This document shows, in pieces, positions 44,355 to 52,995 of a DNA stretch of 64,000 nucleotides. Origin of the DNA: Leifsonia xyli (GTDB lineage: Bacteria > Actinomycetota > Actinomycetes > Actinomycetales > Microbacteriaceae). Each line of letters opens with the position of its first letter. The stretch's first letter is position 1. The stretch covers positions 124,001-188,000 of the forward strand of contig QFQR01000006.1 of assembly GCA_003243275.1 (NCBI GenBank). Direction: 5' to 3'. Both the position numbers and the translations under genes were made by a program. The notes beneath the pieces were generated by a model. It was not told where the DNA came from and did not search any database. It saw only the letters and a program-made list of their open reading frames with translations.

Positions 44355-45367
44355 CCCGCACCCCGACGCGTCCGAGTCGCCCGCCGCGGATGCCGCTGCC
44401 GCTCTCGGTCTGGATCGTCGCGCTCGCCCTGCCGATCATCGTCTGGGGCGTCGCCATCGCCATCCAGCTCGCCTGGCTGCCGCGACTGCCCGACCCGGTC
44501 GCGACCCACTGGGGCGCGAACGGCGAACCCGACGGCTTCGGCCCCGCCTGGTCGAGCATCGCGCTCACCGCCGGCCTCGGCCTCGGGCTCACGGGCATGT
44601 TCGCGCTCATCCTCGCCACCGTGCGGGGGGCGGCCCCCACCGCCGTGCACAAGCTGCTCGCGGTGATCTCGCTCGGGATGAGCGTGTTCATCGGAACCAC
44701 GGTCGTCGCCACGCTCGGTGTGCAGCTCGACCTCGCCGACGCCCGCGACGCCGGGGACATCGGCGGATGGATGTTCGTCGGCCTCGGTGCCACCGCGATC
44801 GTCACGGTGCTCGCCTGGTTCCTGCTCCCGAAGGCCGTGCGCCCGGGGGCTGAGGTGGCCGCGGTGCAGCCGCTTCCGCTGTCGCCCGGTGAGCGCAGCG
44901 CCTGGATCGCGACCGTGCGGGTGGGCACCCCCATCACCGTGGTGATCCTCTCGGCCACGGGCCTGCTCACGGTCTCGACGGTCGTCGCGGTGGTCGTTTC
45001 CGGAGGGCTGATCTGGCCGCTGCTGCTCTTCCCGCTCGTCGTGGTGCTGCTGTGTGCGGTGGGCGTCGCCTGGCGGGTGCGCGTGGATGCCACCGGGCTC
45101 ACCGTGCGCTCGCTGCCGTTCGGCTGGCCGCGGGTGCGCATCCCGGCCGCCGACATCGCATCCGTGAAGACCGTGCAGGTGGAGCCGCTCGCCGAGTTCG
45201 GCGGCTGGGGCTGGCGCTTCTCGCCCGTCGCGGGCTTCGGGGTCGTCGCGCGGGCGGGGGAGGGCATCCTCGTGCAGCGCCGCGACGGACGCCGCTTCAC
45301 CGTCACCGTCGACGACGCCGAGACGGGTGCGGCCCTGCTCGCCGCCTACGCCGACGCGGCGCGCTAG
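44351..45367 (+). CDS. DUF1648 membrane protein
   Basis: A 338-residue membrane protein with a DUF1648 N-terminal part: helix, then LPRLPDPVATHWGANGEPDGFGP (the PxHxxxxGxxD pattern of the family, residues about 49-72), helices at about 75-95, 101-125 and 140-160, then two helices (about 190-240) and a C-terminal cytoplasmic domain of about 100 residues resembling bacterial PH-like domains. DUF1648 is also found in SdpI immunity proteins. It is translationally coupled to the YtrA-type regulator; the pair probably responds to membrane-active agents. Confidence 0.85.
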   Translation: MTRTPTRPSRPPRMPLPLSVWIVALALPIIVWGVAIAIQLAWLPRLPDPVATHWGANGEPDGFGPAWSSIALTAGLGLGLTGMFALILATVRGAAPTAVHKLLAVISLGMSVFIGTTVVATLGVQLDLADARDAGDIGGWMFVGLGATAIVTVLAWFLLPKAVRPGAEVAAVQPLPLSPGERSAWIATVRVGTPITVVILSATGLLTVSTVVAVVVSGGLIWPLLLFPLVVVLLCAVGVAWRVRVDATGLTVRSLPFGWPRVRIPAADIASVKTVQVEPLAEFGGWGWRFSPVAGFGVVARAGEGILVQRRDGRRFTVTVDDAETGAALLAAYADAAR

Positions 45368-45560
45368 AATCGACTCACAGACTGCGATCCGGCCATCACC
45401 GGGGAGTCCTCGGAAGAAACCCCGTCCGCGGGGCGGTAGACCCGAGCGGGTGCGCCCGTCAGCGCGTGAATGAGCGGTCGGCTCCCGGGTGGGAGGCGGC
45501 AAGCGAGGTGGTACCGCGGCATCCGTCGTCCTCGTGCAGAGCACCCAGAGCGAAGCACGG
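45368..45560 (+). promoter_or_regulatory. Ile-specific T-box riboswitch (translational type)
   Basis: A T-box leader. The T-box sequence GAGGTGGTACCGCGG is at 45505-45519. Upstream, the short Stem I hairpin CCGG-CCATCA-CCGG (45389-45400) shows the Ile specifier AUC at 45395-45397 in its loop, the ultra-short Stem I form known from actinobacterial ileS. Downstream, TCCGTC...GTGC can pair with GCACGGACGGA just before the ileS ATG, hiding the ribosome site; uncharged tRNA-Ile would stabilise the alternative. So ileS is turned on at the translation level when Ile-tRNA is short. Confidence 0.88.
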
Positions 45561-45569
45561 ACGGACCAG

Positions 45570-48500
45570 ATGAGCTACCCCCGCACCTCGAACGACGACG
45601 CAGCCGCCGACGCCGAAGGCGTGCCCGCGTCGCCGCGCTTCCCCGAGATCGAGCGCGGCATCCTCGCGTTCTGGAAGGCAGACGGCACCTTCGAGGCCTC
45701 CGTCGCGCAGCGGGGCGACGACCCCGAGTGGGTGTTCTACGACGGGCCGCCGTTCGCCAACGGCCTCCCGCACTACGGGCACCTGCTCACCGGCTACGCG
45801 AAAGACGTCTTCCCGCGCTACCAGACGATGCGCGGCAAGCAGGTGCACCGCCGCTTCGGCTGGGACACCCACGGCCTGCCCGCCGAGCTCGAGGCGATGC
45901 GCCAGCTCGGCATCACCACGAAGGACGAGATCGAGCGGATGGGCATCGGCGCCTTCAACGCGAAGGCGCGTGAGTCGGTGCTGCACTACACGCAGGAGTG
46001 GCAGGACTACGTCACCCGCCAGGCCCGCTGGGTCGACTTCGACGACGACTACAAGACGCTCGACATCTCCTTCATGGAGTCGGTGATCTGGGCCTTCTCC
46101 GAGCTGCACCGGAAGGGCCTCGCCTACGAGGGCTTCCGGGTGCTGCCGTACTGCTGGAACGACGAGACCCCGCTGTCGAACCACGAGCTGCGGATGGACG
46201 ACGACGTCTACCAGCTGCGTCAGGATCAGTCGGTCACGGTGACCTTCCCGCTCGTGGGAGAGAAGGCGGAGGCACTGGGGCTCACCGCGGTGAACGCGCT
46301 CGCCTGGACGACGACCCCGTGGACGCTGCCGACGAACGCCGCGCTCGCGGTCGGCCCCGAGATCGTCTACGCGGTGGTGCGGGTCGAGGACGGCACGCAG
46401 TACCTGCTCGCCGCCGATACGATCGGCAACTACGCGAAGGAGCTCGGCGAGCATGAGCTGCTGCGCACCCTCACGGGTGCCGAGCTCGCCGGTGTGCAGT
46501 ACGACCGGCTCTGGGACTACTACGCCGAGGAGTACGGTGCGGGTGCCGCGGGATCCGCCGCCTTCACGATCCTCGTCGCCGACTACGTCGCCACCGGCGA
46601 GGGCACCGGCATCGTGCACCAGGCGCCCGCCTACGGTGAGGACGACCAGGTCACCACGGCCGCCGTCGGCATCCCCGTGGTGCTCTCGCTCGACGACGGC
46701 GGACGCTTCCTGCCCGCCGTGACGGATGTCGCGGGCCTGCGCTGGGATGAGGCGAACAAGCCGCTCGTGCAGATGCTGCGCGCCGCGGGCCGCCTCTTCC
46801 AGCTGAAGAGCTACGAGCACAGCTACCCGCACTGCTGGCGCTGCCGCAAGCCCCTCATCTACAAGGCCGTCTCCAGCTGGTTCGTGCGCGTGCCCGAGAT
46901 CAAGGAGCGGATGCTCGAGCTCAACCAGCAGATCACCTGGGTTCCCGAGAACGTCAAGGACGGCCAGTTCGGCAAATGGGTCGCGAACGCGCGCGACTGG
47001 TCGATCAGCCGCAACCGCTACTGGGGCAGCCCCATCCCGGTGTGGAAGTCGGACGACCCCGCCTATCCGCGCGTCGACGTCTACGGGTCGCTCGCGGAGC
47101 TCGAGCGCGACTTCGGCCGCCTGCCGCTGGACGAGAACGGCGCGCCGAACCTGCACCGGCCCTACATCGACGAGCTGACCCGCGCGAACCCCGACGACCC
47201 GACCGGCCGATCCGTCATGCGGCGCATCGAGGATGTGCTGGACGTCTGGTTCGACTCCGGCTCGATGCCGTTCGCGCAGGTGCACTACCCCTTCGAGAAC
47301 CGCGAGTGGTTCGACGGCGAAGGCGGGCAGCCGGGGCACAACCCCGCGGACTTCATCGTCGAGTACATCGGGCAGACCCGCGGCTGGTTCTACGTCATGC
47401 ACGTGCTCGCGACGGCGCTGTTCGACCGGCCCGCCTACAAGAACGTGCTGAGCCACGGCATCGTGCTCGGCTCCGACGGTCAGAAGATGTCGAAGTCGCT
47501 GCGCAACTACCCCGACGTCTCCGAGGTCTTCGACCGGGACGGCGCGGATGCCATGCGCTGGTTCCTGCTCTCGGGCTCCGTGATCCGCGGCGGCAACCTC
47601 GTGGTCACCGAGGAGGGCATCCGTCAGGGGGTGCGCGAGGTGATGCTGCCGCTGTGGTCGAGCTACTACTTCTTCACGCTCTACGCCAACAGCGCCGACT
47701 ACACCGCCGTCCGCCGCACCGACTCGGCGCATCCGCTCGACCGCTACCTGCTCGCCAAGACGCGCGAGCTCGTCCACGAGGTGACGGCGCGGCTCGACGA
47801 GTTCGACACGCCGCTCGCGGCGGAGGCGCTGCGCGAGTTCGCCGAGGTGCTCACCAACTGGTACGTGCGACGCAGCCGCGACCGCTTCTGGGCGGGGGAT
47901 GACCGCGACGCCTTCGACACCCTCTTCACGGTGCTCGAGACCGTCACGCGCCTCGCCGCGCCGCTCCTTCCGCTCGTCGCGGAGGAGATCTGGCGGGGAC
48001 TCACGGGCGGCCGCAGCGTGCACCTGGAGGACTGGCCGGATGCCGCCGAGTTCCCGGTCGACACCGAGCTCGTGCGCTCGATGGACCGGGTGCGCGAGAT
48101 CGCCTCCGCGGGGCTGGCGCTGCGCAAGGCGCAGGGGCTGCGGGTGCGTCTGCCGCTCGCGGGGCTCACCGTGGTGGCACCGGATGCGGAGGGCGTCGAG
48201 GGTTTCGCGGAGATCCTGCGCGACGAGCTCAACGTCAAGCACCTCGGGTCGACCCCGCTCGTCGAGTCGAGCCTCGGCGACTACGGCATCGCGCGGCGTC
48301 TGACGGTGAACGCCCGCGCCCTCGGCCCGCGGGTCGGGAAAGACGTGCAGCGGATCATCCAGGCGGCCAAGGCGGGCGACTGGTCGGTGGACGGGGAACT
48401 CGTCACCGCGGGCGGCCAGGAGCTGCAGCCGGGGGAGTACGAGCTCGAGCTCACGGTCGCCGACTCGGCGAGCGCCATCGCCTTCCTGCCCTCCGGCGGC

Positions 48501-48788
48501 TTCCTCGTGCTCGACACCGTCGTCACCCCGGAACTCGCGGCGGAAGGGCTCGCCCGCGACGTCGTGCGGGCCGTGCAGCAGGCCCGCCGCGACGCGGGGT
48601 TCGAGGTGACGGACCGCATCCGTCTCACCCTCCGGGGCGATGCGGATGCCGCGGCCGCGATCGAGGCGCACCGCGCGCTGATCGCGGGGGAGACCCTTGC
48701 CACGAGCCTCGAGGTCGATGAGGCTGGGGGCGGGGCGACGCCGGTCGGCGAGGGCTCGGCCGTGACGATCGAGGTGGAACGCGCATGA
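45570..48788 (+). CDS. ileS: Isoleucyl-tRNA synthetase
   Basis: A 1072-residue class I synthetase of the long (eukaryote-like, IleS2) type common in Actinobacteria. HIGH-equivalent HYGH in PPFANGLPHYGHLLTGY (residues about 60-76), editing domain ALAWTTTPWTLPTN, zinc-like CWRCRKP, KMSKS in SDGQKMSKSLRNYP (about 638), then the anticodon-binding and C-terminal domains. IleS2-type enzymes are often resistant to mupirocin (family knowledge). The ATG at 45570 is set by the T-box leader. The stop overlaps the folC start by 4 bases. Confidence 0.97.
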   Translation: MSYPRTSNDDAAADAEGVPASPRFPEIERGILAFWKADGTFEASVAQRGDDPEWVFYDGPPFANGLPHYGHLLTGYAKDVFPRYQTMRGKQVHRRFGWDTHGLPAELEAMRQLGITTKDEIERMGIGAFNAKARESVLHYTQEWQDYVTRQARWVDFDDDYKTLDISFMESVIWAFSELHRKGLAYEGFRVLPYCWNDETPLSNHELRMDDDVYQLRQDQSVTVTFPLVGEKAEALGLTAVNALAWTTTPWTLPTNAALAVGPEIVYAVVRVEDGTQYLLAADTIGNYAKELGEHELLRTLTGAELAGVQYDRLWDYYAEEYGAGAAGSAAFTILVADYVATGEGTGIVHQAPAYGEDDQVTTAAVGIPVVLSLDDGGRFLPAVTDVAGLRWDEANKPLVQMLRAAGRLFQLKSYEHSYPHCWRCRKPLIYKAVSSWFVRVPEIKERMLELNQQITWVPENVKDGQFGKWVANARDWSISRNRYWGSPIPVWKSDDPAYPRVDVYGSLAELERDFGRLPLDENGAPNLHRPYIDELTRANPDDPTGRSVMRRIEDVLDVWFDSGSMPFAQVHYPFENREWFDGEGGQPGHNPADFIVEYIGQTRGWFYVMHVLATALFDRPAYKNVLSHGIVLGSDGQKMSKSLRNYPDVSEVFDRDGADAMRWFLLSGSVIRGGNLVVTEEGIRQGVREVMLPLWSSYYFFTLYANSADYTAVRRTDSAHPLDRYLLAKTRELVHEVTARLDEFDTPLAAEALREFAEVLTNWYVRRSRDRFWAGDDRDAFDTLFTVLETVTRLAAPLLPLVAEEIWRGLTGGRSVHLEDWPDAAEFPVDTELVRSMDRVREIASAGLALRKAQGLRVRLPLAGLTVVAPDAEGVEGFAEILRDELNVKHLGSTPLVESSLGDYGIARRLTVNARALGPRVGKDVQRIIQAAKAGDWSVDGELVTAGGQELQPGEYELELTVADSASAIAFLPSGGFLVLDTVVTPELAAEGLARDVVRAVQQARRDAGFEVTDRIRLTLRGDADAAAAIEAHRALIAGETLATSLEVDEAGGGATPVGEGSAVTIEVERA

Positions 48789-50167
48789 GCGACGAGACAG
48801 CGTTCGACGACGCCGAGGCGGCCGCGTACCGCCGGGCGGCTGACGAGGCCTACGCGCAGCTGCTCGGCCGCATCGGCGAGGGCGCGCCCCAGCCGCGGCT
48901 CGAGCCGACCCGCCGGGCCGTCGAGCTGCTCGGCGATGTGCACCGGGCAGCGCCCGTCGTGCACATCACGGGCACCAACGGCAAGACCTCCACGAGCCGC
49001 ATGATCGAGTCGCTGCTGCGCGCCACCGGCCTGCGCACGGGCCTCCTCACGAGCCCGCACCTGGTGCGGGTCACCGAGCGCATCATGATCGACGGCGAGC
49101 CGATCAGCGACGAGGCCTTCGCGCGCAACTGGGACGACATCCAGCCCTACCTGCTCATGGTCGACACCGATCTCGCCGCCTCCGGCGAGGAGACGCTCAC
49201 CTTCTTCGAGGCGCTCACCGTGCTCGCCTTCGCGTGCTTCGCGGATGCGCCGGTCGACGTGGTCGTGCTGGAGGTGGGCATGGGGGGCGAGTGGGATTCC
49301 ACGAACGTCGCAGACGGGCAGGTCGCGGTGTTCACGCCGATCGCGCTCGACCACACGCAGCGGCTCGGGTCGACCGTGGCCGAGATCGCCCGCACCAAGG
49401 CGGGCATCATCAAGCCAGCGGCATCCGTCGTCACCGCGATCCAGCCGATCGAGGCGCTCGACGAGCTGCGCGCGGCGGCCACGCAGGACGAGGCGGCGCT
49501 CGCGATCGAGCGGGTCGACTTCGCGGTCGAGTCGACCACGGTCGCGGTGGGCGGCCAGGTGGTCGACCTGCGCGGGCGCGTCGGGCGCTACCGCGAGGTG
49601 TTCCTGCCGCTCTACGGCGACCATCAGGCGCAGAACGCCGCGGTCGCGGTGGCCGCGGTCGAGTCGTTCCTCGGTGACGGCACGGTCGCGCTCGCCCCGG
49701 ATGTGGTGGCCGAAGGTCTCGGTCAGGTCACCTCGCCTGGTCGTCTGCAGCTCGTCGGCGTCGAGCCGACGGTGCTCGTCGACGCCGCCCACAATCCGCA
49801 CGGCGCCGCGGCCCTCGCGGCTGCCCTGCAGGAGTACTTCGACTTCGACGAGTTCGGGTTCGTGCTGGGCGTGCTCGCCGACAAGGACGCCCACGGCATC
49901 GTCCGCGAGCTCGCGGCGATCGCGAGCCGGGTCGACGTGACCCAGCCCGACTCGGAGCGGGCGTTGCCCGCCGATGAGCTCGCCGAGCTCGTGCGCGAAG
50001 ACGTCGATCCGCAGCGCGTCACCGCGCACGATGCGCTCGTCGACGCGCTCGACGCGGCGCGCGAGTGGGCGGGGGCAGCGCCCCGTCGCGCGGTCGTCGT
50101 CGCAGGCTCCATCGCCCTCGTCGGCGAGGTCATCGGGCACGCCGACGCCGAGGGGTGGAAGGCGTGA
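48785..50167 (+). CDS. folC: Folylpolyglutamate synthase / dihydrofolate synthase
   Basis: A 460-residue Mur-ligase-like enzyme adding glutamate to (dihydro)folate. P-loop VVHITGTNGKTSTSRMIE (about residues 57-74), LLTSPHLVRVTERI, EVGMGGEWDSTNV, metal/ATP region DHTQRLG, and VLVDAAHNPHGAAAL in the C-terminal domain. Full length. It overlaps ileS (ATGA) and the next gene (GTGA), giving a coupled ileS-folC-DUF4233-ndk operon. Confidence 0.96.
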   Translation: MSDETAFDDAEAAAYRRAADEAYAQLLGRIGEGAPQPRLEPTRRAVELLGDVHRAAPVVHITGTNGKTSTSRMIESLLRATGLRTGLLTSPHLVRVTERIMIDGEPISDEAFARNWDDIQPYLLMVDTDLAASGEETLTFFEALTVLAFACFADAPVDVVVLEVGMGGEWDSTNVADGQVAVFTPIALDHTQRLGSTVAEIARTKAGIIKPAASVVTAIQPIEALDELRAAATQDEAALAIERVDFAVESTTVAVGGQVVDLRGRVGRYREVFLPLYGDHQAQNAAVAVAAVESFLGDGTVALAPDVVAEGLGQVTSPGRLQLVGVEPTVLVDAAHNPHGAAALAAALQEYFDFDEFGFVLGVLADKDAHGIVRELAAIASRVDVTQPDSERALPADELAELVREDVDPQRVTAHDALVDALDAAREWAGAAPRRAVVVAGSIALVGEVIGHADAEGWKA

Positions 50168-50580
50168 CCCGAACCCGCACGCGCGTGCGACGGGAGCGCT
50201 CGCTCACCGAGACGCTGCTCTCGATCGCGCTCGGGCTCGAGGCGGCGATGATGTTCTTCGCGACCCTCGTCGTCTTCGGCCTCGACCGCCTCGACCCCGA
50301 CTGGCTCGCGTTCGTCTACGGCGGGGCTCTCATCCTGCTGCTCGCCGTCACCGCGGGCGTTCAGCGGTGGAACTGGGGGGTCGGGCTCGGCGGCGCGCTG
50401 CAGCTCGTGATCCTCGCCACCGGTTTCCTGGAGCCCGGCATGTTCGTCGCGGGCGCCATGTTCGTCGCGCTGTGGGCCTACTGCCTCGTGCGCGGACGCC
50501 AGATCGACATCCGCAAGGCGGCCTGGCTCGCCGAGCGCACCGCATCCGACACCCCCACCCTCGAAGGAGACACCCCATGA
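50164..50580 (+). CDS. DUF4233 membrane protein
   Basis: A 138-residue four-helix membrane protein of the DUF4233 family, which in Actinobacteria regularly sits between folC and ndk. ERSLTETLLSIALGLEAAMMFFATLVVFGL forms the first helix; three more follow by residue 115, and the C-terminus is cytoplasmic. Function unknown. The GTG overlaps the folC stop and its own stop overlaps the ndk ATG, each by 4 bases. Confidence 0.85.
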   Translation: MTRTRTRVRRERSLTETLLSIALGLEAAMMFFATLVVFGLDRLDPDWLAFVYGGALILLLAVTAGVQRWNWGVGLGGALQLVILATGFLEPGMFVAGAMFVALWAYCLVRGRQIDIRKAAWLAERTASDTPTLEGDTP

Positions 50581-51005
50581 CCGCGACCGAAGAGACCCTC
50601 GTCATCGTGAAGCCCGATGGCGTGGCCCGCAACCTCACCGGCGAGATCCTGCGCCGCATCGAGGCCAAGGGCTACCAGCTGGTCGACATCCGGCTGCTCC
50701 AGGCCGACCGCACGCTGCTCGCCGCCCACTACGAGGAGCACGAGGGCAAGCCGTTCTACGAGCCGCTCGTCGAGTTCATGCAGTCGGGACCGGTCGTCGC
50801 GATGCGCGTCGCGGGCAACCGGGTGATCGAGGGCTTCCGGGCGCTTGCCGGCACGACCGACCCGACGAGCGCCGCGCCCGGCACCATCCGCGGCGACCTG
50901 GGGCGCGACTGGGGCCTCAAGGTGCAGCAGAACCTCGTGCACGGCTCCGACTCGCCCGAGTCGGCGGCACGTGAGCTTGCCCTCTGGTTCCCGGTCGAGG
51001 GATGA
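50577..51005 (+). CDS. ndk: Nucleoside diphosphate kinase
   Basis: A 142-residue NDK transferring phosphate between nucleoside tri- and diphosphates via a phospho-His. Motifs: ETLVIVKPDGVARNL (nucleotide/phosphate contact), MRVAGNRVIEGFRALAGTTDPTSAAPGTIRGDLG (Kpn loop and Arg contacts), and active-site NLVHGSDSPESA with the phospho-acceptor His. Standard length. Last gene of the ileS operon. Confidence 0.98.
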   Translation: MTATEETLVIVKPDGVARNLTGEILRRIEAKGYQLVDIRLLQADRTLLAAHYEEHEGKPFYEPLVEFMQSGPVVAMRVAGNRVIEGFRALAGTTDPTSAAPGTIRGDLGRDWGLKVQQNLVHGSDSPESAARELALWFPVEG

Positions 51006-51071
51006 GCGGGGGGCCGGCTCTGCCGGTCCCGGATGCGCGCATCCCGCTGGCGGCGCGGCTCAGCCCGCCGC

Positions 51072-51911
51072 TCAGCCCTGCAGCTTGGCGATCTCCGCGT
51101 TGACGAAGTCCTCGAAGCTCTGGGTCTGGCCGTCCCACTTGGTGCCGTTGATGATGACCGTCGGGGTTCCGGTGACGCCGTTCTGGCTCGAGCGGGCGGT
51201 CGCCGCATCGACCCACGGAGTGAAACTCTCGTTGGAGATGCAGTCGAGCACCTGTTGATCGGTGACCCCCGCGCCCTTCACGATGCTGAGGAGATCGGAG
51301 TTGGTGAGCCCTGGCCCGTTCTCCTCCGCCTGGTTCTTGTACATCGCGCTCATGACGTCGAGGAACTTGTCGGGCGCGAAGTTCGCGGTGCAGGCCCCGA
51401 CGTTGTTGGCGCGTGTCGAGACGGTTCGTCCGGTGAACATGCGGTTGAGGATCGCGATGGGCTTCACCTCGAGGGTCGCGGAGCCGGAGGCGACGAGCTT
51501 CTGGATCTGATCCGAGTACGCCTCCTCGAACTGCTTGCAGATCGGGCAGGTGAAGTCGACGTAGGTGACGATGTTGAGCACGCCGTCGCGCGGAGTCGTC
51601 TCGACCGGGTCGGCACCCTTCTTGATCGCGGCCGTCGGCACGTATTTCACGCCGTTGTTGCCGTCGGACTCGAACACGATGCCGTCGCTGATCATGTTCG
51701 CGGGGCCGGCCTCCTTCTTGGGCGGCGGCTGGAGCGCGATGACCGCCCACACCACACCCGCGACGATCGCGAGGATCGCCACGGAGGAGACCGTCGGGAT
51801 GAGCCACTTGAGCGTCTTCTGACGCTTGAGCTGCTTCTCGCGGGCGACGCGGGCGGCCTCGCGGGCCTCCTCGCGGCGCTGGTTCTTGGTGGGCCTGGGC
51901 GCGTTGGTCAC
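51072..51911 (-). CDS. DsbA-like thioredoxin-fold oxidoreductase, membrane-anchored
   Basis: A 279-residue extracytoplasmic oxidoreductase: basic cytoplasmic N-terminus, one anchor helix (residues about 36-60) and a thioredoxin_4/DsbA domain from about 75. The active site is CPIC (Cys122-Cys125) in VDFTCPICKQFEEAY, and the cis-Pro loop is GTPTVIING. Two further Cys (GACTAN, DCISNE) may form a second disulfide. It oxidises exported proteins and should be re-oxidised by the VKOR protein encoded 70 bases upstream on the same strand. Confidence 0.93.
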   Translation of the reverse strand: MTNAPRPTKNQRREEAREAARVAREKQLKRQKTLKWLIPTVSSVAILAIVAGVVWAVIALQPPPKKEAGPANMISDGIVFESDGNNGVKYVPTAAIKKGADPVETTPRDGVLNIVTYVDFTCPICKQFEEAYSDQIQKLVASGSATLEVKPIAILNRMFTGRTVSTRANNVGACTANFAPDKFLDVMSAMYKNQAEENGPGLTNSDLLSIVKGAGVTDQQVLDCISNESFTPWVDAATARSSQNGVTGTPTVIINGTKWDGQTQSFEDFVNAEIAKLQG

Positions 51912-51981
51912 GGGTGGAATCCTGCTGTGTCGGGGTATGAGATGGCTGGGAACGATCAGAGGCGAGTCTACGGGGCGGTGC

Positions 51982-52656
51982 CTAGAGCATCGCCACGAGG
52001 CTGCCGATGAGGTCGAAGTTGATCTGCGCGATGGCCAGGATGACCACGTAGATCAGGAGCGAGATCGGCGCGACCCAGGGCGTGAGCGCCCGCCCGACGG
52101 GCCGTCCGCGCTCGCCGAAGACCCCCCGAGCGAGATTGTGGAAGGTCACCGCGAGGAACGAGGGGTAGGTGACGGCCCAGGTGAGGCCGCACCAGAGGCA
52201 GAGGGTGCGCAGCTCGAAGAACGACTGCGTCATGAGCCAGACCACGAAGATGACCGCGCCCAGCAGCCCGAGGTTGAAGACCGCCATGAACCAGCGGGGG
52301 AAGCGGACCCCGGCGATGAGCGCGACGCCCACCACGATCGGTGCCATCCAGCAGATCAGCCCGATGATCGGGTTGGGGAACCCGAAGAGCGAGCCCTGCC
52401 ACGATTCGAGGTTCTTGCCGCACTGCACGAAGGGGTTGATGTCGCAGTTCGCGACGGCGTCGGGGTCGGCGAGTTTGCGGAGCTTCTCCAGCGTCAGCTC
52501 GAATGCCGCCAGCTCGCCGAGCACGCCGGCGATGACGAGCCAGAGGCCCAGTACCCAGTGTCGACGGGGGCGGGCGTCGTCGGTGACGTCGTCCGGGAAC
52601 TCGTCGTCGAGTTCGCCCTGCGGGTCGAGTTCTGCGGCGGTGTCGACATCGCTCAT
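51982..52656 (-). CDS. Vitamin K epoxide reductase (VKOR) family protein, DsbB functional analogue
   Basis: A 224-residue VKOR homologue with about five helices. It has loop cysteines Cys71 and Cys79 in CDINPFVQC and the redox CxxC Cys153-Cys156 in TLCLWCGLTW, next to the quinone. In Actinobacteria it passes electrons from DsbA to menaquinone. The start ATG at 52656 is followed by an acidic cytoplasmic tail of about 30 residues. The upstream gene on the plus strand is rne, with a divergent promoter region between. Confidence 0.94.
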   Translation of the reverse strand: MSDVDTAAELDPQGELDDEFPDDVTDDARPRRHWVLGLWLVIAGVLGELAAFELTLEKLRKLADPDAVANCDINPFVQCGKNLESWQGSLFGFPNPIIGLICWMAPIVVGVALIAGVRFPRWFMAVFNLGLLGAVIFVVWLMTQSFFELRTLCLWCGLTWAVTYPSFLAVTFHNLARGVFGERGRPVGRALTPWVAPISLLIYVVILAIAQINFDLIGSLVAML

Positions 52657-52995
52657 GGCCCCGATCCTCCCACGCCGAGAGTGAGGAAATGCCGCAAACG
52701 GCATCGACGTGCGATAATCGTCCAAGTCGCCCCGAGCGGGCGATCCAACAGAGCTTGACCGGGCACCACCGGGCCAACAGATGCTCCCGCCGCGTCGGGA
52801 TGACATCGATGACGGATAGCCAGTTCCGACGGCAGTGAGAGTGCCGGTGCCGTGACAGGGCGCACGCGACCCACCGACGCTTGGCGAGGTGCGGGTCGCG
52901 GGACCGAACAAGGATTTGCATCCCGCAGTTTCGCGGGAGGGCACGAGAGTACCCGGAGGCCGACGCGGTCGCCCCGGGCGAGGAGCGCACCAGTG
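52657..52995 (+). other. Divergent promoter region and long leader of the RNase E/G gene
   Basis: 339 bases without a gene. An extended -10, TGCGATAAT (52710-52718), probably starts the rne transcript near 52725, giving a leader of about 270 bases. It contains several small hairpins, for example CCCGC-AGTTTC-GCGGG at 52923-52938 and GACCGGG...CCGGGCC around 52758. A long structured leader recalls rne autoregulation in enterobacteria; here that is only a suggestion. Confidence 0.5.
52713..52718 (+). promoter_or_regulatory. -10 box of the RNase E/G promoter
   Basis: GATAAT preceded by TGC (extended -10), unusually AT-rich for this region. No good -35 is seen. Confidence 0.45.
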
